Source: Pontibacter anaerobius
Lineage (GTDB): Bacteria > Bacteroidota > Bacteroidia > Cytophagales > Hymenobacteraceae
Reading direction: 5' to 3'
DNA: 64,000 nucleotides
Assembly: GCF_026241195.1 (NCBI RefSeq)
Contig: NZ_JAPFQO010000003.1
Span: 372,001 to 436,000, forward strand
Each line of letters opens with the position of its first letter. Position 1 is the first letter of the stretch. Below the pieces are notes generated by a model. It saw only the letters and a program-made list of their open reading frames with translations. It had not been told where the DNA came from and searched no databases. Positions 54,694 to 63,561 of this stretch are shown in pieces. A program made the translations under genes and the position numbers.

Positions 54694-55473
54694 ATGCACC
54701 CACTTTTTACCAATTCTGTCAAATTCTCCGCTAAAAAACATTTGCTGCCGCTGCTGTTTATGCTCATGCTTTTTTCGCCGCACAAGCAGGCTTTCTCTCA
54801 GGTTTTATATGAGGGGGGCTCAAACATTCAGCTGCTCTACGGCAGGCACCTGAACCAATCAGATGATCTGGTCACCATCACGTTTGAGCATTTCGGCATG
54901 ACGGGTGCTTTCGAGCACTTTGGTTTTGCGGATCTTTCCAACGATGTCACTCTGGCGGGGCCGTCGCTATATTCGGAGTGGTACCCAAAGCTTAGCCTTA
55001 GCCGTGCCACCAAAAGCGAGGTGGCGCTGGGGCCGATAAGTGATGTACTGTTGGGCGGCGGTGTTAACGTGCTGTTCGGCGGCGACGAGGACTTTTTTGT
55101 GTACCTGCTGGGGCCAGCCTTCAAGTTCCGCCTGCCGGGTCAGGGGCTGCTACAGCTCGAAACATTCTACTATAAGCAAAACGGCTCCGAATATGAGGGA
55201 ACCTACCAGTTTACCCCGAGCTGGGACATTCCTTTGCCAGCCTCCGAGAAAGTGCACCTGCGCTTTCGTGGCTTCATGGATTTCATTGGCGACCGTGGCC
55301 CGGGTACTACACAATACCTGACACAGCCGCAGCTGCTGCTGGACCTGGGTAACCTCCGTGGCAAGCCGGGCAAAGTATTCGCGGGTACGGAGTGGCGCTA
55401 CTGGCACAATGTGGTAGGTCTGGAGGGGATCAACGAGTCTGTGCTGCAGGTAAACGTCCTGTTTCAGCTGTAG
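54694..55473 (+). CDS. Outer-membrane beta-barrel protein, Tsx/DUF5020-like
   Basis: A 259-aa protein with a signal peptide (to about residue 36, ending KQAFSQ) and alternating beta strands typical of a 12-strand barrel ending in a C-terminal Leu (VNVLFQL). Segments such as GGSNIQLLYGRHL, TITFEHFGMTGAFEHFGFAD, YSEWYPKLSLSR and VFAGTEWRYWHNVVG resemble nucleoside-channel (Tsx)-like DUF5020 proteins. It probably forms a pore for nucleosides or small solutes. It follows a structured leader and is followed by a long inverted repeat. Its tie to glycan use is not shown. Confidence 0.75.
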   Translation: MHPLFTNSVKFSAKKHLLPLLFMLMLFSPHKQAFSQVLYEGGSNIQLLYGRHLNQSDDLVTITFEHFGMTGAFEHFGFADLSNDVTLAGPSLYSEWYPKLSLSRATKSEVALGPISDVLLGGGVNVLFGGDEDFFVYLLGPAFKFRLPGQGLLQLETFYYKQNGSEYEGTYQFTPSWDIPLPASEKVHLRFRGFMDFIGDRGPGTTQYLTQPQLLLDLGNLRGKPGKVFAGTEWRYWHNVVGLEGINESVLQVNVLFQL

Positions 55474-55519
55474 ATAAGAGAATAGCTCAATAGTTAAGCG
55501 TATCCCAGCAAGAGGGGAT

Positions 55520-55581
55520 GCTCCGCTAAAGACAAAAGCCACTCTGGATTCGCTCAGAGTGGCTTTTGTCTTTAGCGGAGC
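55520..55581. terminator. 27-base perfect inverted repeat, bidirectional-terminator-like
   Basis: Bases 55520-55546 (GCTCCGCTAAAGACAAAAGC...) are repeated in perfect reverse complement at 55555-55581 with an eight-base loop. The stem holds an A-rich and T-rich portion that could act as the terminator tail on either strand. It starts 47 bases past the Tsx-like stop codon. The following bases to 55878 hold no gene. Confidence 0.8.
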
Positions 55582-55878
55582 TAAATCTTTTTAGCAAAAT
55601 TTTTTATAGCTTCAGGGAGCGGATAGCAGCCAAAGTTAATGTATAAACATCCTTTAGCTGTTCTTTTGAAAATACTTTTATAAGATTTGCTTTTAAAACT
55701 GAGCACTCACTTGATTTTCTGCATACTTTCAAATATATTGATTCCTGAAATTGCAAAACCTGCAGGTGGGCTCCATTCTCTTTAAGCTAATTTTTTGCTT
55801 TCGGGTATTTGCGCACCAAGTATGGCTTCAGTCTGATTTAATAACTAAATACTCAAGTTTAAGATCTCACCCTTTCTT

Positions 55879-57558
55879 ATGGCGGACAATGTATATGATG
55901 CAATCGTAGTAGGCTCAGGTATATCCGGTGGCTGGGCAGCCAAGGAGCTTACTGAAAAAGGATTGAAAACAATTATGCTGGAGCGTGGCCGAAACGTGGA
56001 GCACGTGAAGGACTATGTGAATGCTACCAAGAACCCTTGGGATTTTCCGCACCGCGGGCGCAGAACGCAGCAGATGATCGAGGACTACCCGGTGCTGAAG
56101 CGTGATTACCCGCTGCAGGAAACTAACCTGGAGTATTGGGTGAACGAAAAGGAAAGTCCTTATACGGAGATAAAGCGCTTCGACTGGTACCGTGGCTACC
56201 AGGTTGGAGGGCGTTCTCTAATGTGGGGCCGCCAAAGCTACCGCCTCGCCGACCTGGATTTTGAGGCAAACGCCAAAGAGGGTATCGCCGTGGACTGGCC
56301 TATCCGCTACAAAGACCTCGCGCCATGGTATAGCCATGTAGAGAAGTTTGCCGGCATCAGCGGTTCCAGAGACGGTATTCCGCACCTGCCAGACGGCGAT
56401 TTTATGCCTCCGATGGAGATGAACTGCGTGGAGAAAGACGTGGCGAAACGCCTGAAGGAACACTACAATAATAACCGCCATATGATCATTGGCCGTGTGG
56501 CCAACATCACAGAGCCGCACCATAACCGCACGAACTGCCAGTACCGTAACAAATGCTGGCTGGGCTGCCCGTTCGGCGGGTATTTCAGTACGCAGTCGGC
56601 CACGCTTCCGGCGGCTATGGCTACAGGCAACCTTACCCTGCGCCCATTCTCTATCGTTACCAAAGTGATTTACGACAAAGATACTAAACGCGCCAAAGGG
56701 GTGGAGGTGCTGGACGCTGAGACAAACCAGACCTACGAGTACTTTGCCAAAGTTGTCTTCCTGAACGCTTCTACCCTAAACACTACCTGGGTGCTGATGA
56801 ACTCTGCCACCGATGTTTGGGATGGCGGCCTGGGCAGCAGCAGCGGCGTATTGGGGCATAACCTAATGGACCACCACTTCCGTGCGGGTGCCTCCGGCGT
56901 GGCTGAGGGGTATGAGGATAAGTACTTGTATGGCCGTCGTCCGAATGGTATCTACATACCGCGCTTCAGGAACATAAACGGCGACAAGCGCGATTACATC
57001 CGTGGCTTTGGCTACCAGGGCAGTGCAGGGCGTGAAGGCTGGAGCCGTGAGCTGGCAGAGCTAAGTATAGGTGGCGAGTTTAAAGACGCCCTGACAGAGC
57101 CTGGGCAGTGGACCATGGGTATTACGGCCTTCGGCGAGACCCTGCCATACCATGAGAACAAGGTAACCCTGGATAAGAACAGGAAAGATAAGTGGGGCTT
57201 GCCTGTGCTAGCCATCGATGCCGAGATCAAGGAGAATGAGAAGAAGATGCGCATCGATATGATGGAGGATGCGAAGGAGATGCTGGAGAACGCTGGCCTG
57301 AAGAACGTGAACACCTACGATGCCGGCTATGCACTGGGGCAGGGTATTCATGAGATGGGTACAGCGCGTATGGGCCGCGACCCTAAAACATCGGTGCTGA
57401 ACGCACATAACCAGATGTGGGATGCCCCGAACGTGTATGTTACGGACGGAGCGGCCATGACCTCAGCCGGTTGCCAGAACCCATCGCTGACGTATATGGC
57501 GCTTACCGCCAGAGCGGTAGACCATGCGGTAGGAGAGCTGAAGCGACAGAATATCTAA
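55879..57558 (+). CDS. GMC-family flavin oxidoreductase, catalytic subunit of a predicted sugar 3-dehydrogenase (module B)
   Basis: A 559-aa FAD protein with VVGSGISGGWAAKELTEKG at 10-28 for FAD binding and HEMGTARMG near residue 493 for the catalytic His; the second active-site segment is QNPSLTYMALTAR near the end. Residues C220, C226 and C230 have the exact C-x5-C-x3-C spacing of the [3Fe-4S] site of bacterial FAD-glucose dehydrogenase. It has no export signal. Its likely small subunit is encoded at 59230, after an interposed Gfo/Idh gene. A cytochrome c gene in the same cluster could accept its electrons. Confidence 0.9.
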   Translation: MADNVYDAIVVGSGISGGWAAKELTEKGLKTIMLERGRNVEHVKDYVNATKNPWDFPHRGRRTQQMIEDYPVLKRDYPLQETNLEYWVNEKESPYTEIKRFDWYRGYQVGGRSLMWGRQSYRLADLDFEANAKEGIAVDWPIRYKDLAPWYSHVEKFAGISGSRDGIPHLPDGDFMPPMEMNCVEKDVAKRLKEHYNNNRHMIIGRVANITEPHHNRTNCQYRNKCWLGCPFGGYFSTQSATLPAAMATGNLTLRPFSIVTKVIYDKDTKRAKGVEVLDAETNQTYEYFAKVVFLNASTLNTTWVLMNSATDVWDGGLGSSSGVLGHNLMDHHFRAGASGVAEGYEDKYLYGRRPNGIYIPRFRNINGDKRDYIRGFGYQGSAGREGWSRELAELSIGGEFKDALTEPGQWTMGITAFGETLPYHENKVTLDKNRKDKWGLPVLAIDAEIKENEKKMRIDMMEDAKEMLENAGLKNVNTYDAGYALGQGIHEMGTARMGRDPKTSVLNAHNQMWDAPNVYVTDGAAMTSAGCQNPSLTYMALTARAVDHAVGELKRQNI

Positions 57559-57698
57559 GCAGGTATGCTTGCAAGAAGGCTAAAAGTATAGAGGATATAT
57601 CTGGAGAAAGTATAACACCTCAACAGGTAGACCCTCTATACATTAGTTATCCTGTGTTTTTCCATACTTTCCATTGTTCCAACTTACCTTAACAAACC

Positions 57699-59165
57699 AT
57701 GTCTGAAAAAGAAAGTCAATCCTCTTTAGGCAGCTCCAGGAGGAACTTCATGAAAGTCGGTGCGCTGGCCGCAGCGGGCTTTTTTATTGTGCCACGCCAT
57801 GTGCTGGGCAAAGGCTACATAGCCCCCAGCGATAAACTGGTGGTAGCAGGTGTTGGTGTAGGAGGGATGGGTGGAAACGACATAGCAGGCGTCTATAAGA
57901 GCGGTAAGGCCGAAATCGGTTTTCTGTGTGATGTAGACGATAGAAGAGCCGAAAAGTCGCGGGCGAGTTTCCCGAATGCAAAGTACTACAAAGACTGGCG
58001 TGAGCTTTTTGAGAAGGAATCCCAAAACTTTGATGCCGTAACCGTATCCACCCCGGACCATAACCACGCGGTGGTGGCCATGGCGGCCATGCAGATGGGC
58101 AAGCACGTATATGTGCAGAAGCCACTGACCCACGATATTTACGAGGCGCGCATGCTGACCGACGCTGCCAAACGCTATAAGGTGGTAACGCAGATGGGCA
58201 ACCAGGGTTCCTCCGGCGATGGCGTGCGGCAGATGCGGGAATGGTACGACTCCAACGCCATCGGCGATGTGCACACAGTGTACTGCTGGACCAACCGCCC
58301 AGTGTGGCCGCAGGGCATATCCTGGCCCGCAACAAAGGCCGAAGTACCCAAAGAACTGGACTGGAATCTGTGGCTCGGCACAGCCCCCTATACCGATTAT
58401 GTAGACAAGCTCGTGCCGTTTAACTGGCGCGGCTGGTGGGACTACGGAACAGGGGCATTAGGTGACATGGGCTGCCACATTGTGGAGGCGCCTTTTAGCG
58501 TACTCAACCTGAAGTATGCCCAGGATGTGCAGGCCAGCGTAGGCAGCGTGTACGTGGATGAGTTTAAGCGGGGCTACTTCCCGGAGAGCTGTCCGCCCTC
58601 CAGCCACGTTACCCTTACTTTCCCTAAAACAGATAAAACCAAAGGCGAGGTTACGCTCCATTGGATGGATGGCGGTATTCAGCCGGCACGCCCGGAGGAA
58701 CTGGCACCCGGCGAGGTGTTCGGCGACGGGGAAAACGGTACGCTGTTTATTGGCACAAAAGGCAAGATGATGGCAGGGTGCTATGGCGAAAACCCGCAGC
58801 TGCTGCCAACAAGCCGCTCGTCAAGTTTTAAAGTAAAAGACAAGTATAAATTAGCACGCGTGCCGGGTAGCGCAGGCGGCCACTATAACCAGTGGGTGGA
58901 GGCATGCATTGCGGGCCCAGGCAACAAAGAGGTGAGCTCTCCTTTTGAGATTGCCGGTCCGCTCACAGAGGCGCTGCTCATGGCAAACCTTGCTATCCGT
59001 GGCATCGATATCCGTGTGCCGAAAGCAGATGGCAAAGGCTATGACTACCCGGGCCGTGACATAAAACTGATCTGGGACAACAACCAGATGCGTGTCACTA
59101 ATTTTGACGAGGTAAACAAGTTTGTGAAGCGCGATTACCGAAGTGGCTGGACACTCGGCGTATAA
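57699..59165 (+). CDS. Gfo/Idh/MocA-family oxidoreductase, Tat-exported (module B)
   Basis: A 488-aa NAD(P)-binding oxidoreductase with a Tat signal (SSRRNFMKVGALAAAGFF, residues about 12-29). Rossmann part: KLVVAGVGVGGMGGNDIAG, FLCDVDDRRAEKS, TPDHNHAVVAMAAMQMGKHVY. The usual EKP motif reads QKPLTHD, keeping the Lys. The C-terminal part (WDYGTGALGDMGCHIVEAP) is typical of long secreted members. Export with a bound cofactor fits Tat. It may oxidise or reduce a sugar at C3; a GH109-like NAD-dependent glycosidase is an alternative. It lies between the GMC gene and the subunit-3 gene. Confidence 0.9.
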   Translation: MSEKESQSSLGSSRRNFMKVGALAAAGFFIVPRHVLGKGYIAPSDKLVVAGVGVGGMGGNDIAGVYKSGKAEIGFLCDVDDRRAEKSRASFPNAKYYKDWRELFEKESQNFDAVTVSTPDHNHAVVAMAAMQMGKHVYVQKPLTHDIYEARMLTDAAKRYKVVTQMGNQGSSGDGVRQMREWYDSNAIGDVHTVYCWTNRPVWPQGISWPATKAEVPKELDWNLWLGTAPYTDYVDKLVPFNWRGWWDYGTGALGDMGCHIVEAPFSVLNLKYAQDVQASVGSVYVDEFKRGYFPESCPPSSHVTLTFPKTDKTKGEVTLHWMDGGIQPARPEELAPGEVFGDGENGTLFIGTKGKMMAGCYGENPQLLPTSRSSSFKVKDKYKLARVPGSAGGHYNQWVEACIAGPGNKEVSSPFEIAGPLTEALLMANLAIRGIDIRVPKADGKGYDYPGRDIKLIWDNNQMRVTNFDEVNKFVKRDYRSGWTLGV

Positions 59166-59229
59166 GCCTGTTCTGACTGCCGCTTTTTCGCTGAATTTTA
59201 ATTGATCAAAATCGCTGTAACTATAACAT

Positions 59230-59793
59230 ATGAACAGAAGAGAAGCATTAGGAGCTGTTAGCTGGATTTTGGGTGGCGCCCTGGTAAGTGCCGACCTGTT
59301 AGTGGCCTGCACCTCCAAACCAAACAAGGTAAACGACCTGTTTGATCAGGATCAGGTTGCTTTCCTGAACGAGGTGGGCGATACCATACTTCCCGAGACC
59401 AGCACACCGGGTGCCAAAGCTGCGGATGTAGGTAGCCTGATGGCCGTGATGGTACAGGACTGCTATACCAAGGAAGATCAGGACATCTTTATGAAAGGCA
59501 TCACCCAGATAGATGAAGCCAGCAAAGAGAAGTTCGATAAGAAGTTCCTGAAGCTGGACCAGAAGCAGCGCACAGAACTGCTGACTGCCCTGGATGCTGA
59601 GCAGAAGAAATACCAGGCCGAGAAAGCCCCAGAAGCTCCGAACCACTACTTCCGGATGATGAAGGAGCTTACTCTATTCGGTTTCTTCACGTCTGAGGTA
59701 GGGGCCACCCAAGCTTTGCGCTACGTGGAAACCCCGGGCCGCTACGATGGCTGCATGCCTTACAAAAAAGGCGACAGAGCCTGGGCCACCTAA
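59230..59793 (+). CDS. Gluconate 2-dehydrogenase subunit 3 family protein, Tat-type lipoprotein (module B)
   Basis: A 187-aa small-subunit protein. MNRREALGAVSWILGG has the twin-arginine motif and LLVAC is the lipobox (Cys near residue 27). The body resembles the module A protein: FLNEVGDTILPETSTPGAKAAD, MVQDCYTKEDQDIF, FRMMKELTLFGFFTSEVGATQAL and a closing YDGCMPYKKGDRAW. It is the expected partner of the GMC protein encoded at 55879 and would export and anchor it. About 230 bases rich in AGTATA motifs separate it from the next gene. Confidence 0.9.
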   Translation: MNRREALGAVSWILGGALVSADLLVACTSKPNKVNDLFDQDQVAFLNEVGDTILPETSTPGAKAADVGSLMAVMVQDCYTKEDQDIFMKGITQIDEASKEKFDKKFLKLDQKQRTELLTALDAEQKKYQAEKAPEAPNHYFRMMKELTLFGFFTSEVGATQALRYVETPGRYDGCMPYKKGDRAWAT

Positions 59794-60023
59794 GCCTCAA
59801 CTACATTTCCTTCCTCAGAGGGGTTAGGGGTGGGTTATGCTATGAGTAGAACCACCCTGACATAAAGTATAACACACTGCAATGGAGCGGGCACTGCATG
59901 TGTACGCAAAATTGCGGAGACCAAAGTATGACAAAGTATACATGCAGCCGTAAAAGCCTGTATTTATACTTTGTTTATATGTTACATCCACTCCACTTCA
60001 GGAGTAGAACCTTATTTTAGAGC

Positions 60024-61181
60024 ATGTCGAAAAAACTACGCTTAGGTATGATTGGCGGCGGGCAGGGAGCCTTTATAGGCGCTGTTCACCGGATTGCGCT
60101 GCAAATGGACGGAGAGTATGAGCTTGTCTGCGGCGCTTTTAGTAGTAACCCTGAAAAATCGAAAGCGAGCGGAGAACTGCTGGGGCTTAAGCCGGAGCGG
60201 GTATACACCTCCTACCACGAATTATTTGAGCGTGAGCTGCAGTTGCCCGAAGACCAGCGGGTACAGGTCATCAGTATCGTTACGCCGAACCATGTGCACT
60301 TTGAGCCAGCCAAGCTTGCGCTGGAGAATGGCTTCCATGTGGTGCTGGATAAGCCCATGACCTTTACTTTGCAGGAAGCGCTGGAACTGCGCAAAGTGGC
60401 CGAGGCCTCTGGCAAGCGCTTCTGCCTTACCCATACTTATACCGGTTACCCCATGGTGAAAGAGGCCCGACAAGTGGTGGCTTCCGGTAAGCTCGGCAAA
60501 ATCAGGAAAGTTTACGTGGAGTACCCGCAGGGCTGGCTGAGCCGGTTTGAGGAGGGCAGCGACAACAAGCAGGCCTCCTGGCGCACCGACCCGAACCAAA
60601 GCGGTATAGCCGGCGCCATGGGCGATATCGGTACCCACGCCTTTAACCTGGCGGAGTACGTGAGCGGGCTTTCCGTTACAAAACTCTGTGCCGATATAAA
60701 CATTGTGGTGGAAGGCCGCCAACTGGACGACGACGGTGCTGTGCTGCTAAAGTTTGACAACGGGGCCAGCGGTGTGCTGATAGCAACCCAGGTGGCAGCC
60801 GGCGAAGAGAACAACGTAAAGATACGCGTGTACGGAGAGCACGGCGGTGTAGAGTGGCAGCAAAGCGACGAAAACACCATGCTCCTGAAGTGGCTGGATA
60901 AGCCTGTAGAAGTATGGCGCACCGGCACTGGCTACGTCAGCTCTTACGCACAGCATAACTCCCGCACCCCGGCCGGACACCCGGAAGGCTACCTGGAGGC
61001 CTTTGCCAACCTGTACCGTAACTTTGCCCTTTGCATTCAGGCAGACCTTGCCGGCAAAGAGCCGCAGCCGGAGTGGCTGGACTACCCGGGTATGGAAGAA
61101 GGCGTTCGCGGCATGGCTTTTATTGAACAAGTCATCGCCTCAGGCAAATCAGACCAGAAATGGACGAACTTTAGCATCTAA
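60024..61181 (+). CDS. Gfo/Idh/MocA-family oxidoreductase, cytoplasmic (module B)
   Basis: A 385-aa NAD(P)-dependent sugar oxidoreductase with no signal peptide. LRLGMIGGGQGAFIGAVHRIA is the nucleotide-binding glycine motif, and the family Lys appears in VVLDKPMTFTLQEA near residue 113. GIAGAMGDIGTHAFNLAEYV provides the usual substrate-site Asp and His. It is five bases upstream of the TIM-barrel gene, so the two are an operon. Together they may interconvert a 3-keto sugar and its reduced form in the cytoplasm; myo-inositol-type substrates are an alternative. Confidence 0.92.
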   Translation: MSKKLRLGMIGGGQGAFIGAVHRIALQMDGEYELVCGAFSSNPEKSKASGELLGLKPERVYTSYHELFERELQLPEDQRVQVISIVTPNHVHFEPAKLALENGFHVVLDKPMTFTLQEALELRKVAEASGKRFCLTHTYTGYPMVKEARQVVASGKLGKIRKVYVEYPQGWLSRFEEGSDNKQASWRTDPNQSGIAGAMGDIGTHAFNLAEYVSGLSVTKLCADINIVVEGRQLDDDGAVLLKFDNGASGVLIATQVAAGEENNVKIRVYGEHGGVEWQQSDENTMLLKWLDKPVEVWRTGTGYVSSYAQHNSRTPAGHPEGYLEAFANLYRNFALCIQADLAGKEPQPEWLDYPGMEEGVRGMAFIEQVIASGKSDQKWTNFSI

Positions 61182-61186
61182 AAACT

Positions 61187-62242
61187 ATGAATACAATCAA
61201 AGGACCCGCACTATTTATTGCCCAGTTTATACAGGATCAGGCACCGTTCAACAACCTGAAAGATATCAGCAAATGGGCTGCAGACCTGGGATACAAAGGC
61301 ATACAGATTCCATCGCATGACCCACGCTTTATAGACCTGCAGAAGGCCGCAGAGAGCAAGACCTATGCCGATGAGGTGAACGGCATTGTGAAAGAGGCCG
61401 GAATCCAGATCACGGAGCTTTCCACACACCTGCAGGGGCAGTTGGTGGCCGTTCACCCGACCTACGATGCCCTGTTTGATGGTTTTGCCCCGGAGGCATA
61501 CCGCAACAACGCTAAAGCCAGAACCGAGTGGGCTGTGCAGCAACTGAAGTATGCGGCCAAAGCCTCTAAGAATCTGGGCCTGAACGCCTGCGCCACGTTT
61601 AGCGGGGCCTTGCTATGGCCGATGGTATACCCGTGGCCACAGCGTCCGGCCGGCCTGGTAGAAACTGGCTTTAAAGAGCTAGGGAAACGTTGGTTGCCTA
61701 TCCTGAACGAGTTTCAGGAAAACGGTGTGGACCTATGCTATGAACTCCACCCGGGGGAGGACCTGCATGATGGCATTTCTTATGAGATGTTCCTGGATGA
61801 GGTGCACCAGCACCCGAGCGCCTGTGTGCTCTACGATCCGTCCCACTTCGTGCTTCAGGCGATGGATTACCTGTCTTTCATCGACCACTATCACGAGCGT
61901 ATCAAAATGTTCCATGTGAAAGATGCCGAGTTTAATCCTACCGGTAAGCAGGGCGTGTACGGCGGCTACCAGAGCTGGGTAAACCGCGCCGGCCGCTTCC
62001 GCTCCCTGGGCGACGGGCAGGTAGACTTTACCGGCGTTTTCAGCAAGCTCACGCAGTATGACTATAAAGGCTGGGCCGTGCTGGAGTGGGAGTGCGCCCT
62101 GAAGCACCCTGAGGATGGAGCCCGCGAAGGTGCGCCGTTCATCCAAAACCACATCATCCGGGTAACCGAAAGGGCCTTCGATGATTTTGCCGCTTCCGGA
62201 GTGGATGAGAGCAAGAACAAAGAGCTGCTAGGCTTATCTTAA
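61187..62242 (+). CDS. Xylose-isomerase-like TIM-barrel sugar isomerase/epimerase (module B)
   Basis: A 351-aa cytoplasmic metal-dependent enzyme of the AP-endonuclease-2/IolE-type barrel. Metal ligands are likely the Glu in YELHPGEDLHDG, the Asp/His in LYDPSHFVLQ, the His in KMFHVKDAEF and the Glu in AVLEWECALKHPEDG. No signal peptide is visible. It begins five bases after the Gfo/Idh gene and precedes the cytochrome gene by 32 bases. Related enzymes in keto-glycoside pathways act as lyases, hydratases or epimerases of 3-keto sugars, which fits the cluster, but the reaction is not readable from sequence. Confidence 0.92.
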   Translation: MNTIKGPALFIAQFIQDQAPFNNLKDISKWAADLGYKGIQIPSHDPRFIDLQKAAESKTYADEVNGIVKEAGIQITELSTHLQGQLVAVHPTYDALFDGFAPEAYRNNAKARTEWAVQQLKYAAKASKNLGLNACATFSGALLWPMVYPWPQRPAGLVETGFKELGKRWLPILNEFQENGVDLCYELHPGEDLHDGISYEMFLDEVHQHPSACVLYDPSHFVLQAMDYLSFIDHYHERIKMFHVKDAEFNPTGKQGVYGGYQSWVNRAGRFRSLGDGQVDFTGVFSKLTQYDYKGWAVLEWECALKHPEDGAREGAPFIQNHIIRVTERAFDDFAASGVDESKNKELLGLS

Positions 62243-62274
62243 GAAGAACACCATACAAACACATACTTTGAATT

Positions 62275-62775
62275 ATGAAAAAGAATCTACTCATACTTGG
62301 CTGCCTGGCTTTTACCCTAGCCTGCGGCAACTCTTCTGATAATGCAGCAGAAGAGGCTAGCGTGCCGGAAGAAGGAACTTACAGCGCTAACGGAGAAATG
62401 GACTCCACCTCAGGGGCGGCGGTAAGCGCTGCGTCCAAACAGTCAGAAGTTGATACCAATAGAATGGACATCGGGAACGACCGCACGGAAGGCGGAGCAA
62501 TTGCAGCAGGCGGCAACTATGAAAACGGGGCCAAGCTCATTGCAGCCTCCGATTGCCTTTCCTGCCACCAGGAAGAGAAAAAGCTGGTAGGCCCATCTTA
62601 TGTAGAGGTTGCCGGAAAGTATGAGATGAACGACAAGAACGTGGATTACCTGGCAGACAAAATTATTAAGGGTGGCGCCGGAGTATGGGGCCAGGTGCCC
62701 ATGACGCCGCACCCTACCATTGAAAAAGAGGATGCCAAGGAAATGGCCCGTTATATCTTATCGCTAAATAAATAA
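62275..62775 (+). CDS. Cytochrome c-type mono-haem lipoprotein (module B)
   Basis: A 166-aa lipoprotein with lipobox TLAC (Cys near residue 17), then an acidic, Ser/Ala/Glu-rich spacer of about 65 residues. The C-terminal cytochrome c domain has haem site SDCLSCHQEEKKLVGPSY (CLSCH) and a likely Met ligand in VPMTPHPTI. It is a natural electron acceptor for the GMC dehydrogenase of the same cluster (inference). It is six bases upstream of the DUF1080 gene. Confidence 0.93.
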   Translation: MKKNLLILGCLAFTLACGNSSDNAAEEASVPEEGTYSANGEMDSTSGAAVSAASKQSEVDTNRMDIGNDRTEGGAIAAGGNYENGAKLIAASDCLSCHQEEKKLVGPSYVEVAGKYEMNDKNVDYLADKIIKGGAGVWGQVPMTPHPTIEKEDAKEMARYILSLNK

Positions 62776-62781
62776 CCGCAC

Positions 62782-63525
62782 ATGCTGAAAAACTACATTG
62801 CAGCCCTGGCCATACTCACTTTGGCAGGCTGCCAGTCAACTGAATCGGAAAACACAATGGCAGAAAACGATCAGAACCAGCAGGTAGAAGCTGAAGGAGA
62901 GTGGATCTCACTTTTCGACGGCAAAACCACCAACGGCTGGCACACCTATGGCAAAGACTCTGTTGGCAGAGCCTGGGTGATAGACGACGGAGCCCTGCAC
63001 CTGGATGCCTCTAATAAAAAGGACTGGCAGACAAGCGACGGCGGCGACATTGTGACGGAGGAGGAGTTTGAGGACTTCCACCTGGAACTGGAGTGGAAAG
63101 TAGCCGAGAACGGCAACAGCGGCATTATCTTCTATGTGAAGGAGGATACCGCTAAGTATGATTACACCTGGAACACAGGCCTGGAAATGCAGGTACTGGA
63201 TAACAACGGGCACCCGGATGCGAAGATCGAGAAGCACCGCGCAGGCGACCTTTACGACCTGATTGCCAGCAGCCCTGAAACCGTGAAGCCAGCGGGAGAG
63301 TGGAACAAAGCGGAGATCATCAGCGATAACGGCCAACTTGTTTTTCACCTGAACGGAGAGAAAGTGCTGGAGACAACCCTGTGGGATGACAACTGGCGCC
63401 AGATGGTGGCAGGCAGCAAGTTTGCCGACATGGAGAACTGGGGCACCTTCCGCTCCGGTAAGATCGCGATACAAGACCACGGCGATAACGTGTGGTACCG
63501 CAACATCCGCATCAAACGATTATAA
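62782..63525 (+). CDS. DUF1080 (3-keto-disaccharide hydrolase family) lipoprotein (module B)
   Basis: A 247-aa lipoprotein with lipobox TLAGC (Cys near residue 15). The DUF1080 domain shows WISLFDGKTTNGWHTYG, GDIVTEEEFEDFHLELEWK, AENGNSGIIFYVKEDT, LEMQVLDNNGHPDAK, FHLNGEKVLETTLWDDNW and KIAIQDHGDNVWYRNIRI. It is close to the 29776 copy. It follows the cytochrome gene by six bases and would cleave keto-glycosides made by the module's dehydrogenase. Confidence 0.92.
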   Translation: MLKNYIAALAILTLAGCQSTESENTMAENDQNQQVEAEGEWISLFDGKTTNGWHTYGKDSVGRAWVIDDGALHLDASNKKDWQTSDGGDIVTEEEFEDFHLELEWKVAENGNSGIIFYVKEDTAKYDYTWNTGLEMQVLDNNGHPDAKIEKHRAGDLYDLIASSPETVKPAGEWNKAEIISDNGQLVFHLNGEKVLETTLWDDNWRQMVAGSKFADMENWGTFRSGKIAIQDHGDNVWYRNIRIKRL

Positions 63526-63561
63526 GCCTCATAAAAATCTCATCCTTAATACACCGCAACC

